Of a stretch of DNA of 64,000 nt, positions 36,081-43,468 are shown in pieces. The DNA lies in contig JAYTVC010000014.1 of the NCBI GenBank assembly GCA_043744215.1, positions 1-64,000 on the forward strand, written 5' to 3'. Position numbers and translations under genes: made by a program. Source of the stretch: JBEEJL01 sp043744215. Its GTDB lineage: Bacteria > Pseudomonadota > Gammaproteobacteria > Burkholderiales > JBEEJL01. The stretch's first letter is position 1; each line of letters opens with the position of its first letter. The notes under the pieces are model-generated. The model did not search any database. It saw nothing but the letters and a program-made list of their open reading frames with translations, and had not been told where the DNA came from.

Positions 36081-36599
36081 TTACTGAGGCACACGGTCAC
36101 GGCGTGAAATGCCGACGAGGCCAAGCAGGCCGATGCCTAACAGCCACACAGCCGGCGGCAAAGGGTCATCGCCGGTACGGCTCGATTTATCCTGCACCGA
36201 TGCGATGAGCGGGGTGGCGACGAACGCATTCACCAGGCGCGTGCCCAATACTTCTTGCGGCGCGCTATTGAGTTTCGTCGGCTTCGGCGTTGCCACATCC
36301 TCGCGTTGGGAGTTTTTCTTCCCGAGATTTTCAAGCTCTGCTGGCGCGGCGAGTTTGAGCGACAGCGCGGGGCCGTTTTCCAGATTCGCCAATGGCGAGG
36401 GTGTGACCAGCGGCGAAAAAGTGACGACGGGTGCGCTCTCGCGCAACAAGGCGCGCGCATTTTGCGGTGTGATGGTGGTGATATCGGTAATAGGCAAAGG
36501 CTTGGCAGAAGAATCGGCCACAAAGGGGCTGACGCTGGCAGCATGCACGGACGCAGCAGCGAAGCACAGAGATAACAGGAATATTTTGATGTGACGCAT
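36081..36599 (-). CDS. PEP-CTERM-type secreted protein
   Basis: A 172-residue protein with an N-terminal signal peptide (about residues 5-20, cleavage near VHA-AS). The middle is serine/proline/alanine-rich and appears disordered. The C-terminal sorting signal DPLPPAVWLLGIGLLGLVGI is followed by SRRDR. That last part has the usual layout of PEP-CTERM/VPLPA-type proteins: a Pro-rich motif, one helix and an arginine cluster. Such proteins are processed by an exosortase, none of which is encoded in this window. The ATG at 36599 is chosen, since a longer frame to 36617 spoils the signal peptide. Role unknown. Confidence 0.75.
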   Translation of the reverse strand: MRHIKIFLLSLCFAAASVHAASVSPFVADSSAKPLPITDITTITPQNARALLRESAPVVTFSPLVTPSPLANLENGPALSLKLAAPAELENLGKKNSQREDVATPKPTKLNSAPQEVLGTRLVNAFVATPLIASVQDKSSRTGDDPLPPAVWLLGIGLLGLVGISRRDRVPQ

Positions 36600-36819
36600 A
36601 GTTCGAAACGCTCGCATGAACTGAACGAAGGGCGCATGCCCCTCTACTTGTATATAGCCGGATTATTTCAGCATGGAGCAATCAGCACAGGTAGGGAGTG
36701 ATGGGGTAAACACTGTATATTTCGTCGTAATAACCCTACATATTGTTGTTTGTAAACAACTGTAAACCATTGAGTGTGGTATTTAAGCAGCTTGCTTGAG
36801 AAATACAGCGGGCCTGTAT

Positions 36820-37536
36820 TCAGGCATGCCGAGGGCAGATTATTTGTAACTTATTGATTATATTGATATTTTTTACGCAAATATGGGTGCCGTAAGCCAG
36901 CACTTCGACGCCGCATTTCAATGCATCACGCAATGTTTTACCGTACACCGCATCAATCTCATCGGCCGGCCGCACTTGCTCTACATCATCCCGCTGTACG
37001 CAAAACACCAACACCGCGCGATGGCCCGCTTGCACCACGGCCATTAATTCACGCAAATGTTTGCTGCCCCGCTTGCTCACCGCATCGGGGAACAACGCGA
37101 TGCCATCGCTCACAGCCGCCGTGACATTTTTTACTTCGACAAAACATTGTTCGCCGTTTGATTTGCTCAGCAGCAAATCGACGCGGCTATTTTCTGCGCC
37201 AAATTTTACTTCGCGTTTTATTTCTGCGTAACCTTGCAGCGGATGGATGATGCCGTTTGCTATCGCTTCTTCCACCAAACGATTGGGCAATGAGGTGTTG
37301 ATGCCGACGAGCGTATCGCCGACTTCGATCAACTCCCAGGTATGCGCATATTTTCTGTCAGGGTTTTCCGACTGCGATAGCCACACGCGGCTGCCAGGCT
37401 CGCACACGCCCATCATCGAGCCGGTGTTGGGACAATGGGCGGTGAGGGTGCTGCCGTCGGCCAATTGCACATCGGCAAGAAAGCGTTTATAGCGTTTGAT
37501 CAGCCGGGCTTCAATCAACGGCGATGCAAATTTCAT
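36820..37536 (-). CDS. sfsA: Sugar fermentation stimulation protein SfsA
   Basis: A 238-residue SfsA-family protein, nuclease-like fold with a proposed nucleic-acid-binding N-terminal OB part. FLADVQLADGSTLTAHCPNTGSMMG and RVDLLLS plus CFVEVKNVT are clear. In the family the protein ends with a conserved strand after AYGTHI. Here the end is VKNINIINKLQIICPRHA, encoded by a copy of the AT-rich dispersed element, so the C-terminus appears rewritten by the repeat. Its start overlaps the putA stop by four bases. Confidence 0.93.
   Translation of the reverse strand: MKFASPLIEARLIKRYKRFLADVQLADGSTLTAHCPNTGSMMGVCEPGSRVWLSQSENPDRKYAHTWELIEVGDTLVGINTSLPNRLVEEAIANGIIHPLQGYAEIKREVKFGAENSRVDLLLSKSNGEQCFVEVKNVTAAVSDGIALFPDAVSKRGSKHLRELMAVVQAGHRAVLVFCVQRDDVEQVRPADEIDAVYGKTLRDALKCGVEVLAYGTHICVKNINIINKLQIICPRHA
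36846..36875 (+). repeat. AT-rich dispersed element, copy at the sfsA 3' end
   Basis: Reads GTAACTTATTGATTATATTG followed by ATATTTTTTA. It encodes VKNINIINKLQ near the SfsA C-terminus, where family members usually differ. It is nearly identical to the copy inside folP in the opposite orientation. Confidence 0.7.
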
Positions 37537-40500
37537 GCAGCGCCTTGGTCGGAAAGCAAACTCGCATTGCCGCCGACCGCAGCGGTATTGATGGTCACGG
37601 TGCGCTCGGTGGCGAAGCGGAATAAGTAATGGGGGCCGCCCGCTTTCGGTCCGGTGCCCGACAATCCTTCGCCACCGAAAGGTTGCACGCCAACGACCGC
37701 ACCAATCATGTTGCGGTTTACATAAAGGTTGCCGACTTTGGCTTTGGCTGAAATAAATTCAATCGTGTCGTCGATGCGGCTGTGAATGCCCAAGGTGAGA
37801 CCATATTGTAACTTATTGATTTCATTTAATATTTTAGCCATATCTTTCGATGCAAAACGAACCACATGCAACACGGGGCCGAACACTTCGCCTTCGAGTT
37901 CATCAAGACTTTTTAATTCATAAACACACGGCGCGAAAAAATTTCCGTTTGCGCAATCGGCGGGCAAAGTCATTTCGCACATCATTTTTGCCGACTGGCG
38001 CATTTTTTTCTGGTGGTTTTGCAGCATCGACAACGCATCGGCATCAATCACCGGGCCGATGTCGGTGGTAAGTTGCGCAGGGTCGCCGATAACCAGCTCT
38101 TGCATGGCCCCTTGTAATATATGCAGCACGCGGTCGGCAATTTCCTCCTGCAAAAATAATACGCGACACGCCGAACAGCGCTGACCCGCGCTGTTGAATG
38201 CGGAGGCAATAACATCATTCACGACTTGTTCGGGCAAGGCGGAGCTATCGGCAATCATCACATTCACGCCGCCGGTTTCGGCAATGAATGGAATAATCGC
38301 GCCGCCGCGCGCGGCGAGCGAACGGTTAATCGCCTGCGCCGTTGCTGTCGAGCCGGTGAACACTACGCCATGGGTGCGCACATCATTTACCAGCGCCGCG
38401 CCGATAATTTCGCCGGGGCCGGGCAAGACACACAGCACAGCTTTCGGAATGCCCGCCTCGTGCAAAAGTCTTGCTACCAAGCAGGCAATCAAGGGCGTTT
38501 GTTCAGCGGGCTTGGCGATGACTGCGTTACCCGCCGCCAGTGCGGCAGCCATCTGCCCGACAAAAATCGCCAGCGGAAAATTCCATGGGCTGATGCAAAC
38601 GAATACGCCGCGCCCATGCAGCGACAAGGCATTTGATTCTCCCGTTGGGCCTTTAAGCACATCCGGTGCAGCAAAATGTTTACGTGCTTGCAACGCGTAG
38701 TAGCGGCAAAAATCCGCCGCTTCGCGCAACTCGGACAACGCATCGCCGTGCGTCTTGCCCGCCTCGCGGATGAGCAATGCCATTAACTCAGCGCGATGGG
38801 CTTCGATTAAATCGGCGGCGCGGTCAAGGTAGTCGGCGCGCGTTATGGCGGGCGTGGCGTTCCAATTCGGCGCGGCGGCGGTAGCTATGTTTAACGCCAA
38901 ATCCACATCTTGTAGCGAAGCATCAACGACGCTACCGGTTTTGCGCCGCCGATCTGCCGGATCGCTCACCTCGTGCGATGAATCTTTACTCGGCTCGCCA
39001 TTGATCATCGGCGCGGCGTACCAGTGTGCGCTTGCCAAAAAATTTTCCATACTTTGCTTTAATACTTTCAATTGACTAACGTCCGCAAAACTCAAGCCCG
39101 CAGAATTTTTTCGATCAGGCTGATACAAATTTTGCGGCGCAGGTATCGTCGGATGAGCAATGGTTTTCAGAGCGCGCACCGCCGCGACGGGGTCGGCGAC
39201 CACTTGTTCCACCGACGTGGCTTCATCGGCAATACGATTCACGAACGAGGTATTCGCGCCGTTCTCCAACAAACGTCGAACCAGATAAGGCAACAAATCC
39301 GCATGCACGCCAACGGGTGCATAGACGCGACAAGTGAGCGAATTATCTTTCAGCACTTCGCCATAAAGTGATTCGCCCATGCCGTGCAAACGCTGAAACT
39401 CGAAGTCGCGGCGGGATTGCGCGAGTTCCAATATCGAAGCAATCGTCTGCGCGTTATGGGTGGCGAATTGCGCATAAAATGCCTGCGCATCATTGAGCAA
39501 TAATTTTGCGCACGCTATATACGCCACATCGGTGTTCACTTTGCGCGTGTAAACGGGATAGCCGGCGAGGCCCTGCATTTGCGCGCGCTTGATTTCTGTA
39601 TCCCAATACGCGCCCTTCACCAAACGCACGGGAATGCGTTTTGCATTTTGCGTCGCGTGTTGTGCAAGCCACGCTATCACATGGGGCGCACGCTTTTGAT
39701 AGGCTTGCACAGCGAGACCGAAACTGTTCCAATCCGCCAATTGAGAATTGCTAAAAATATCAATATAAACAGATAGTTGCAAATCAAGGCGTTCAGCCTC
39801 CTCTGCATCAATGGTGATACCAATTCCTGCCTGCCGCGCTTGCTCGCACAAAGCCAACACGCGCGGCACGAGTTCGCGCATCACGCGATTTTTTTGCAGC
39901 GGCTCGAAGCGCGGATGCAGCGCAGAGAGTTTGACGGAAATGCTTGGCGCGGCAAAAATATCGGTTTTATTTTTTGAATGCTTTGCAACAACCTCAATCG
40001 CATTTGAGTAAGCAGCAAAATATTTCTCTGCGTCATCGCTTGTCAGCGCCGCTTCACCCAGCATGTCGAACGAATATCGATAACGTGCGCTATCCTTGTC
40101 CGCGCTGCGCTTTACCGCCCGCTCGATGTCGTGCCCCATGACAAATTGTTCCGCCATAATGCCCATCGCGGCACGGATGGCTTGCCGCGCGACAGGCTCG
40201 GTCAGGCGCGTAAATAATTTTTCTATTTTTGAGATTGCATCGGTCGGCGCAGGGGCCTGGTCAGACAATCTTCCCTGCAACAGCATGCCCCAGGTCGAAG
40301 CATTCACCAGCCACGAATCACTCTGGCCCACATGCTGCTTCCAATTGCCCTGCGAAAATTTGTCGCGAATCAACGCATCCGCCGTCGCCGCATCAGGAAT
40401 GCGCAGCAGCGCCTCGGCCACGCACATCAGCAACACGCCCTCATGCGTGGATAGATCGTATTGGTGCAAAAACGATTCGATGCCGGTGATTTTGCGCCCG

Positions 40501-40670
40501 CGTACGGCATTTACCAAAGCCACCGCGCGCGCGGTAATCTGCAACGAAGTTTCAGCGTCAACCTGTGCCTGCAGGATTAATTTTTGTACGCACTCGGTTT
40601 CGTCGGCGATAAAAAACGAATTGATATCCGCCAGTACCATTTCCTCCCCGCTCCCGAATCGCGTCATCAT
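37533..40670 (-). CDS. putA: Bifunctional proline dehydrogenase / P5C dehydrogenase PutA
   Basis: About 1045 residues. The N-terminal half is the FAD-dependent proline dehydrogenase barrel (RLVKGAYWDTEIKRAQ, FQRLHGMGE and the C-terminal SFVNRIAD segment). The C-terminal half is the aldehyde dehydrogenase (SPWNFPLAIF, GVVFTGST, catalytic Glu in AETGG, catalytic Cys in NSAGQRCSA). Together they oxidise proline to glutamate. The ribbon-helix-helix repressor domain of enteric PutA is absent. The start is uncertain: ATG 40670, or ATG 40637 with GGGGAGG just upstream. Two copies of the AT-rich element lie inside. Confidence 0.95.
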   Translation of the reverse strand: MMTRFGSGEEMVLADINSFFIADETECVQKLILQAQVDAETSLQITARAVALVNAVRGRKITGIESFLHQYDLSTHEGVLLMCVAEALLRIPDAATADALIRDKFSQGNWKQHVGQSDSWLVNASTWGMLLQGRLSDQAPAPTDAISKIEKLFTRLTEPVARQAIRAAMGIMAEQFVMGHDIERAVKRSADKDSARYRYSFDMLGEAALTSDDAEKYFAAYSNAIEVVAKHSKNKTDIFAAPSISVKLSALHPRFEPLQKNRVMRELVPRVLALCEQARQAGIGITIDAEEAERLDLQLSVYIDIFSNSQLADWNSFGLAVQAYQKRAPHVIAWLAQHATQNAKRIPVRLVKGAYWDTEIKRAQMQGLAGYPVYTRKVNTDVAYIACAKLLLNDAQAFYAQFATHNAQTIASILELAQSRRDFEFQRLHGMGESLYGEVLKDNSLTCRVYAPVGVHADLLPYLVRRLLENGANTSFVNRIADEATSVEQVVADPVAAVRALKTIAHPTIPAPQNLYQPDRKNSAGLSFADVSQLKVLKQSMENFLASAHWYAAPMINGEPSKDSSHEVSDPADRRRKTGSVVDASLQDVDLALNIATAAAPNWNATPAITRADYLDRAADLIEAHRAELMALLIREAGKTHGDALSELREAADFCRYYALQARKHFAAPDVLKGPTGESNALSLHGRGVFVCISPWNFPLAIFVGQMAAALAAGNAVIAKPAEQTPLIACLVARLLHEAGIPKAVLCVLPGPGEIIGAALVNDVRTHGVVFTGSTATAQAINRSLAARGGAIIPFIAETGGVNVMIADSSALPEQVVNDVIASAFNSAGQRCSACRVLFLQEEIADRVLHILQGAMQELVIGDPAQLTTDIGPVIDADALSMLQNHQKKMRQSAKMMCEMTLPADCANGNFFAPCVYELKSLDELEGEVFGPVLHVVRFASKDMAKILNEINKLQYGLTLGIHSRIDDTIEFISAKAKVGNLYVNRNMIGAVVGVQPFGGEGLSGTGPKAGGPHYLFRFATERTVTINTAAVGGNASLLSDQGAA
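37808..37836 (+). repeat. AT-rich dispersed element, first copy inside putA
   Basis: Reads GTAACTTATTGATTTCATTT followed by AATATTTTA. It encodes AKILNEINKLQYG in the dehydrogenase domain, at a place that aligns without gaps to the family (the helix before YGLTLG). Confidence 0.6.
39752..39780 (-). repeat. AT-rich dispersed element, second copy inside putA
   Basis: On the minus strand it reads GCAACTATCTGTTTATATTG followed by ATATTTTTA. It encodes QLSVYIDIFS in the proline dehydrogenase domain. Good match with two changes in the first half. Confidence 0.55.
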
Positions 40671-40711
40671 CGTACTCTCGCAAGAATATGCAGCACGGGC
40701 TACATTATCAG

Positions 40712-41008
40712 TTAAGCCCCTACCATTAACGCTATCAAAAGCGTTAAGGGAAAATAGCCCAAGGCAATCAAACACCGCAACCAGGCGTTGACCTTGTGCA
40801 GCCGCCACAACCCGAATATACCCAGTAATAGGCTGATCATTGCCAGGATAAGAAAAGTCAGGAAGAAGGTATTATTTTCCGGCCCGATTCCGGTGAAAGG
40901 GAATAAGAGGTACGAAATAACAACCAAACACAATAGCAGTACCGGCGCCGCCGCCAACCACAGGGTTAATTTTGCAGGGTTTTCGGTTTTATTTTTTACT
41001 GTGCTCAA
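40712..41008 (-). CDS. Small three-helix membrane protein, unknown
   Basis: A 98-residue hydrophobic protein with predicted helices at about 14-36, 46-67 and 79-96, short loops and a basic N-terminus (STVKNKTENPAKL). I recognise no family. It lies 12 bases after the thioredoxin gene in the same direction, so the two may be co-transcribed. No functional statement is justified. Confidence 0.7.
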   Translation of the reverse strand: MSTVKNKTENPAKLTLWLAAAPVLLLCLVVISYLLFPFTGIGPENNTFFLTFLILAMISLLLGIFGLWRLHKVNAWLRCLIALGYFPLTLLIALMVGA

Positions 41009-41020
41009 GGCGGCTGCCTT

Positions 41021-41380
41021 TCAGGTTTCTTCCACCGCCTGCTTGCGCACTTCTTCCATATTCACTTCAGCGACCTTGGTAATCAACTCTTCCAATTGGC
41101 CGCCCGCCATAGCGCCGGGCTGTGCGAACAAAATAATTTTTTCGCGGAACACCATCATGGTCGGGATCGAGCGGATCTGGAAATGCCCGGCGAGCTCCTG
41201 CTCTTCGTCCGTGTTGATTTTGGCGAACACGGCATTAGGATGTTTTTCCGACGCCTGTTCGAAAATCGGCGCAAAGCCAACGCAGGGGCCGCACCACGGC
41301 GCCCAGAAATCGACTATCACCGTGTCGTTTTTGCTCACGACATCGTCAAAATTTTCTTTGGTTAATTCTATCGTTGCCAT
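41021..41380 (-). CDS. Thioredoxin-family protein
   Basis: A 119-residue thioredoxin with the active-site motif FWAPWCGPC (about residues 25-33) and the cis-proline loop SIPTMMVF. Both redox cysteines are present, so it should act as a cytoplasmic disulfide reductase. The ATG at 41380 has AAGGAG five bases upstream. The C-terminal helix is extended and acidic (EVNMEEVRKQAVEET). It resembles the second thioredoxin found in many proteobacteria rather than the main housekeeping trxA, but this cannot be settled here. Confidence 0.92.
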   Translation of the reverse strand: MATIELTKENFDDVVSKNDTVIVDFWAPWCGPCVGFAPIFEQASEKHPNAVFAKINTDEEQELAGHFQIRSIPTMMVFREKIILFAQPGAMAGGQLEELITKVAEVNMEEVRKQAVEET

Positions 41381-41408
41381 TTCAACTCCTTGTAAAAAAA
41401 CAAATCTG

Positions 41409-42020
41409 TTATGCGTTCGTCTTGATCGGTGTTGCCCAGCTATTTTCAAAAAAGCGCGACTCTATCGGTTTACGCGCGCGCGGTGCCAATTCGCGCGTTT
41501 GGTAATCGCCATCAAGAATATCCGCGTCGGCTTGATAACCAACGGCAATCATCGCCATCGGTGTGAATTGTTCCGGAATGGAAAAAGCCGTGCGCAATTT
41601 TTCCGCGTCGAAGCCGCCCATCTGGTGCGACACCAAACCTTCCGTTTCGGCTTGCAATACGAGGGCCATGCTCGCGGCGCCGGTGTCGTGTTGTGCCCAG
41701 CGGTTGGGCTGGTTGTTGTGGTCGAATAATGTGTTGGCGATGGATGCGATGAGCACTGGCGAATTTTTAACCCACGCTTGATTCGGTGCGCCGAGGCAGG
41801 CGAAGGCTTGTTGCCATGCGGCCTGATCTGCATGTTTGTCCCATACGATGTAACGCCACGGTTCATCGCCGAAGCACGAAGGCGCCCAGCGTGCTGCTTC
41901 CAGCATGGCGATAATTTTTTCGCGGCTGACTTTTTTATTGGCGTCGAAAGCGCGGGGGCTCCAGCGTTTGGCGAGCAGGTCGTGTATGGGTTGAAGGGTT
42001 ACGGCAGATTTGGTTTGCAT
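41409..42020 (-). CDS. Nitroreductase-family oxidoreductase
   Basis: A 203-residue FMN-dependent nitroreductase-fold protein. The N-terminal RWSPRAFDANKKVSREKI and EAARWAPSCFGDEPWRY pattern (FMN-binding arginine and serine) is clear, as is HDTGAASMALVLQAETEGL in the middle. The natural substrate in this broad family cannot be read from sequence. It lies between the thioredoxin gene (28 bases) and a YdcZ-type membrane protein gene, all on the minus strand. Confidence 0.9.
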   Translation of the reverse strand: MQTKSAVTLQPIHDLLAKRWSPRAFDANKKVSREKIIAMLEAARWAPSCFGDEPWRYIVWDKHADQAAWQQAFACLGAPNQAWVKNSPVLIASIANTLFDHNNQPNRWAQHDTGAASMALVLQAETEGLVSHQMGGFDAEKLRTAFSIPEQFTPMAMIAVGYQADADILDGDYQTRELAPRARKPIESRFFENSWATPIKTNA

Positions 42021-42049
42021 GTTTTTCCTTGACTATTTATTGAAATAAT

Positions 42050-42493
42050 TCAGTTACGAACCACCAGCACCGCGCCGGCAATCAGCATCAATACGCCGAT
42101 GAATCTTAACAGGCTGATTGGTTGTAGCGGATACCCGAGCAACCCGAATTGGTCGAGCACCATCGACGCGCACAATTGCCCGCAAATAATCAGCGCAAAA
42201 TACGTCGTGGCGCCAAGTTTTGGGCCGAGCAGGATGGAACCCACCACATAAATCGCGCCGAGAAATCCACCTAGCCACGACCACAGTGATGGCGTGGCGA
42301 CGGCCGCTGCACTGGGAATGGGAATGCGCATCAGCACACCGACGACAACCAACGCGACCAGGCCCACCGCAAAATTCGCCAGCGCGCCCCATAACGGATG
42401 CCCAAGTGCATTGCGGATGCCGGAGTTCATGGCGATTTGTATGGGCAGGCCGATACCGACGACGAAGGCGGCGAGGACGGTGAAGAAGTTCAT
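42050..42493 (-). CDS. YdcZ-type (DUF606) DMT transporter
   Basis: A 147-residue membrane protein with five predicted helices. The N-terminal VVGIGLPIQIAMNSGIRNALGHP and the middle SWLGGFLGAIYVVGSILLGPKLGA are typical of the YdcZ/DUF606 family, half-size members of the drug/metabolite transporter group that probably act as dimers. Transport substrate is unknown. The short space before the nitroreductase (42021-42049) is AT-rich and may hold a degenerate dispersed element. Confidence 0.88.
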   Translation of the reverse strand: MNFFTVLAAFVVGIGLPIQIAMNSGIRNALGHPLWGALANFAVGLVALVVVGVLMRIPIPSAAAVATPSLWSWLGGFLGAIYVVGSILLGPKLGATTYFALIICGQLCASMVLDQFGLLGYPLQPISLLRFIGVLMLIAGAVLVVRN

Positions 42494-42641
42494 GGGATTC
42501 CTTGTGGAAAATTGAATGGAGGCGGGGTGAATTTCAGGAAATGAATGGCTTGCAGTTTACCCCATCCCCACCCTGACCCTGGCCTTGAAGGCGAGGGGAT
42601 TTTCTCTTTTCAATTAATCCCACCGGCAAATATTAATGCCA
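42494..42641. other. Intergenic segment with a CCCCATCCCCACCCTGACCC-type repeat
   Basis: Between the YdcZ-type gene and the pirin gene lies a stretch around 42561-42606 that starts CCCCATCCCCACCCTGACCC and ends GGCGAGGGGATTTT. It resembles a common proteobacterial gene-end repeat with pairing C-rich and G-rich arms. No gene is seen. Confidence 0.45.
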
Positions 42642-43340
42642 TCACGCCATATCAAACAACAAAAACTCCGCGTGATTTTTTGTGCTTAAGCTCAGCCATT
42701 TTTCATCGTGAATTTTTGCGCCGTCGCCAGCGTTCAATACTTGTCCATTCACTTCCATACTGCCACGCGCGACGTGAATATAGGCGACACGGCCATTTTC
42801 GATGCTTTTCGTAAGTATTTGATTATTATCAATAATTGAGGCGTATATCGACGCATCCTGAAATATTTTTGCCGAGCCTTCACGCGCATCGAACGATGCA
42901 ATCAAACGTAATTGCCCGCGCTTTTCGTCATCGCTGAATGGCTTTTCTTCGTAGCCGGGTTGGATGCCGGTGAACTTGGGCATCAGCCAGATTTGCAGCA
43001 AATGCACTTGCTCGGTTTGCGAGGCATTAAATTCGCTGTGGGTCACGCCCGTGCCCGCGCTCATGCGTTGCACATTGCCCGGTTTGATGACCGAGCCGTT
43101 GCCCATGCTGTCTTTGTGTTGCAACGCGCCTTCCAACACATAGGTGATGATTTCCATATCGCGATGGCCGTGGGTGCCAAAGCCCATGCCGGGCGCGACG
43201 TAATCTTCGTTGATCACGCGCAACGAGCCGAAGCCCATTTCTTGCGGGTCGTAATATTCGGCGAATGAAAAAGAGTGGGAAGTTTTCAGCCAGCCGTGAT
43301 CGAATTGGCCTCGGTCGGTGCTTTTGCGTAGGGTAATCAT
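42642..43340 (-). CDS. Pirin-family protein (quercetin 2,3-dioxygenase-like, YhhW type)
   Basis: A 232-residue bicupin. The N-terminal cupin keeps the pirin metal site: HGHRDMEIITYVLEGALQHKDS with two His, then GTGVTHSEFNAS with the third His and the Glu. The C-terminal cupin has lost obvious ligands, as in YhhW. Relatives show quercetin dioxygenase activity in vitro; the cellular role is unknown. Codons for IIDNNQILTKS in the second domain coincide with a copy of the AT-rich dispersed element, at normal alignment length. Confidence 0.92.
   Translation of the reverse strand: MITLRKSTDRGQFDHGWLKTSHSFSFAEYYDPQEMGFGSLRVINEDYVAPGMGFGTHGHRDMEIITYVLEGALQHKDSMGNGSVIKPGNVQRMSAGTGVTHSEFNASQTEQVHLLQIWLMPKFTGIQPGYEEKPFSDDEKRGQLRLIASFDAREGSAKIFQDASIYASIIDNNQILTKSIENGRVAYIHVARGSMEVNGQVLNAGDGAKIHDEKWLSLSTKNHAEFLLFDMA
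42811..42838 (+). repeat. AT-rich dispersed element, copy inside the pirin gene
   Basis: Reads GTAAGTATTTGATTATTATC followed by AATAATTG. The first 14 bases are identical to the copies near tpiA and at 57567. It encodes DNNQILTK. Confidence 0.65.
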
Positions 43341-43377
43341 GGGAATGCGCTTTCGAAAAAAACAAAATTTAATTTCA

Positions 43378-43466
43378 GCAGGATGGGCAAAGCGATAACC
43401 TGCCCATCATGATTTCAAGCGATGGGCACGTCCACGAAGTGCATGGACTTTGCCCATCCTACCCAT
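43378..43466. repeat. GGATGGGCAAAG inverted repeat after the RND pump gene
   Basis: AGGATGGGCAAAG (43380-43392) and CTTTGCCCATCCT (43448-43460) pair perfectly over 13 bases, with further internal TGCCCATC and GATGGGCA arms. This matches a family of gene-end repeats seen in other proteobacteria. It lies between the convergent-side end of the pump gene and the pirin start. Confidence 0.7.
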
Positions 43467-43468
43467 CT

